A stretch of DNA of 64,000 bases from Limnephilus marmoratus (taxonomy: Eukaryota; Arthropoda; Insecta; Trichoptera; Limnephilidae). Both the position numbers and the translations under genes were made by a program. The stretch lies in the NCBI GenBank assembly GCA_917880885.1, contig OU862919.1, positions 16,324,001 through 16,388,000 of the forward strand, written 5' to 3'. The notes below the pieces were generated by a model. That model saw nothing but the letters and a program-made list of their open reading frames with translations, was not told the DNA's origin and did no database searches. Positions 63,146 through 64,000 of the stretch are shown here, one piece after another; the first letter of the stretch is position 1, and the number at the start of each line of letters is the position of its first letter.

Positions 63146-63780
63146 GAAAATTCGTTGTCTTTTTTTTTCATAAGTTTTTATTCCAGTAAAAAAGAAAATA
63201 ACATTTTCACTTACTTAACTAGAATATTGAATTATGTACTTTTTACATTGTATTACATAGTTTTTACATTACATGGTTTTTACATTTCATAACCTTAGAT
63301 TACATTAGATTGCAATACTAACATTTACATGATATTATATTACCATACGATATTATTCACTATCACTACTTTGTTTTTTGTGAATAAACATGAACAATTT
63401 TTTTTTGAATTTGCACACACTTTTTTCGTTTTTGATATCATCTGGAAGGCAATTATATAAATTGCCCCCCTCGTAAGTAATTGATTGCTTACCGTAGTTA
63501 GTATGAATGGTGTTTAAACGTATGTTATCGTGTAAAATATTTGTGTACTTGGGACGTTTTAATGAATTCTGTGTTTGTATGTATGAGTTTATTATTTATT
63601 TTGTATATAAGGACACATATATTGTACACGTATAGTTTTCTTAATGTTAGCAGTTTTGTTTCTAAATATATTTTTTTTGTGGATGTTTTGGATTCGTAGT
63701 GAAATAGTTTTTTGATTATCTTATTTTGAATTACCTGTAATTCATTGATGTATGTTTCATACTTAAAAATGCGTAAAAAA
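63146..63780 (-). pseudogene. LINE 3' fragment inserted in minisatellite-bearing repeat
   Basis: Begins with poly(T) at 63160-63168, the minus-strand poly(A) tail. Minus-strand sequence at 63395-63480 reads NYGKQSITYEGGNLYNCLPD then DIKNEKSVCKFKKKLF, the end of a Jockey/CR1-type reverse transcriptase. The piece is 5' truncated. Left flank AGTATGAAAATTCG and right flank TCTTAAAAATGCGTAACC are contiguous in the copy at 28021-28055, so the LINE split that repeat. Confidence 0.72.
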
Positions 63781-64000
63781 ATGCGTCTTAAAAATGCGTA
63801 ACCTAACCTAACCTAACGCTAGGTTTGTGTAACATGGTTTGTGCCCCTTTATACCGGCTGCTCGCGTCACGGCAAAAAAACATCCCTGTTTTCAAGTAGT
63901 TTAGCGGCTACGCTAGGTTTGTGTAACATGGTTTGTGCCCCTTTATACCGCCTGCTCGCGTCACGGCAAACATTGCGTCTTACATTTTAAGATGATATTT
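63781..64000 (+). repeat. ~93-bp minisatellite, two units, cut by window edge
   Basis: Units start CGCTAGGTTTGTGTAACATG at 63817 and 63911 (94 bp apart). A CCTAA tract of three units at 63802-63816 precedes the first. Both units have the CACGGCAAA variant found in the middle units of the 28064-28515 array. The flanking element continues beyond the window. Confidence 0.9.

Overview
The window looks like a piece of an insect nuclear genome. It is AT-rich, it carries two spliced protein-coding genes with GT-AG introns, and the rest is mostly transposable elements. Short CCTAA (TTAGG-type) tracts and the mix of Penelope, RTE, Jockey/CR1, I-group, mariner, pogo, hAT, PIF/Harbinger and piggyBac pieces fit an arthropod. 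The order cannot be settled from this sequence.

Both host genes are on the + strand. The first (4442-25201) is the 3' part of MIOS/missing oocyte, a GATOR2 subunit acting upstream of TORC1. Nine in-phase exons encode the last 490 residues; the WD40 half lies beyond the left edge. The second (33057-42467) is a complete four-exon TMEM222 homologue of 164 residues. There is no sign that the two work together.

Layout. 1-4441: MIOS intron or upstream DNA with two broken non-LTR retrotransposons. 4442-25201: MIOS, whose introns hold a CR1/Jockey-type LINE (tail 18 bp before a splice acceptor), a pogo-type element, a perfect 90-bp inverted repeat with hammerhead-like cores, a Penelope fragment, an open RTE reverse transcriptase and smaller repeats. 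25202-33056: intergenic; a second pogo-type copy and a mariner-like transposon enclosing a long-TIR element with a ~93-bp minisatellite. 33057-42467: TMEM222; introns hold two more long-TIR elements with the same minisatellite unit, a pogo MITE, a Harbinger-type MITE, a small piggyBac-type element and a Penelope copy with target-site duplications. 42468-49478: gene-poor, degraded transposon fragments. 49479-54943: near full-length I-group retrotransposon with 13-bp duplications. 54944-60318: MITEs and hAT-type elements. 60319-63026: a Harbinger element split by a hAT-type element that carries a decayed C2H2 zinc-finger array. 63027-64000: another minisatellite copy split by a LINE fragment.

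The most unusual signals are the minisatellite unit shared by unrelated TIR carriers, the zinc-finger cargo in a hAT-type element nested in Harbinger, and hammerhead-like motifs with palindromic stem III in Penelope-type inverted arms.
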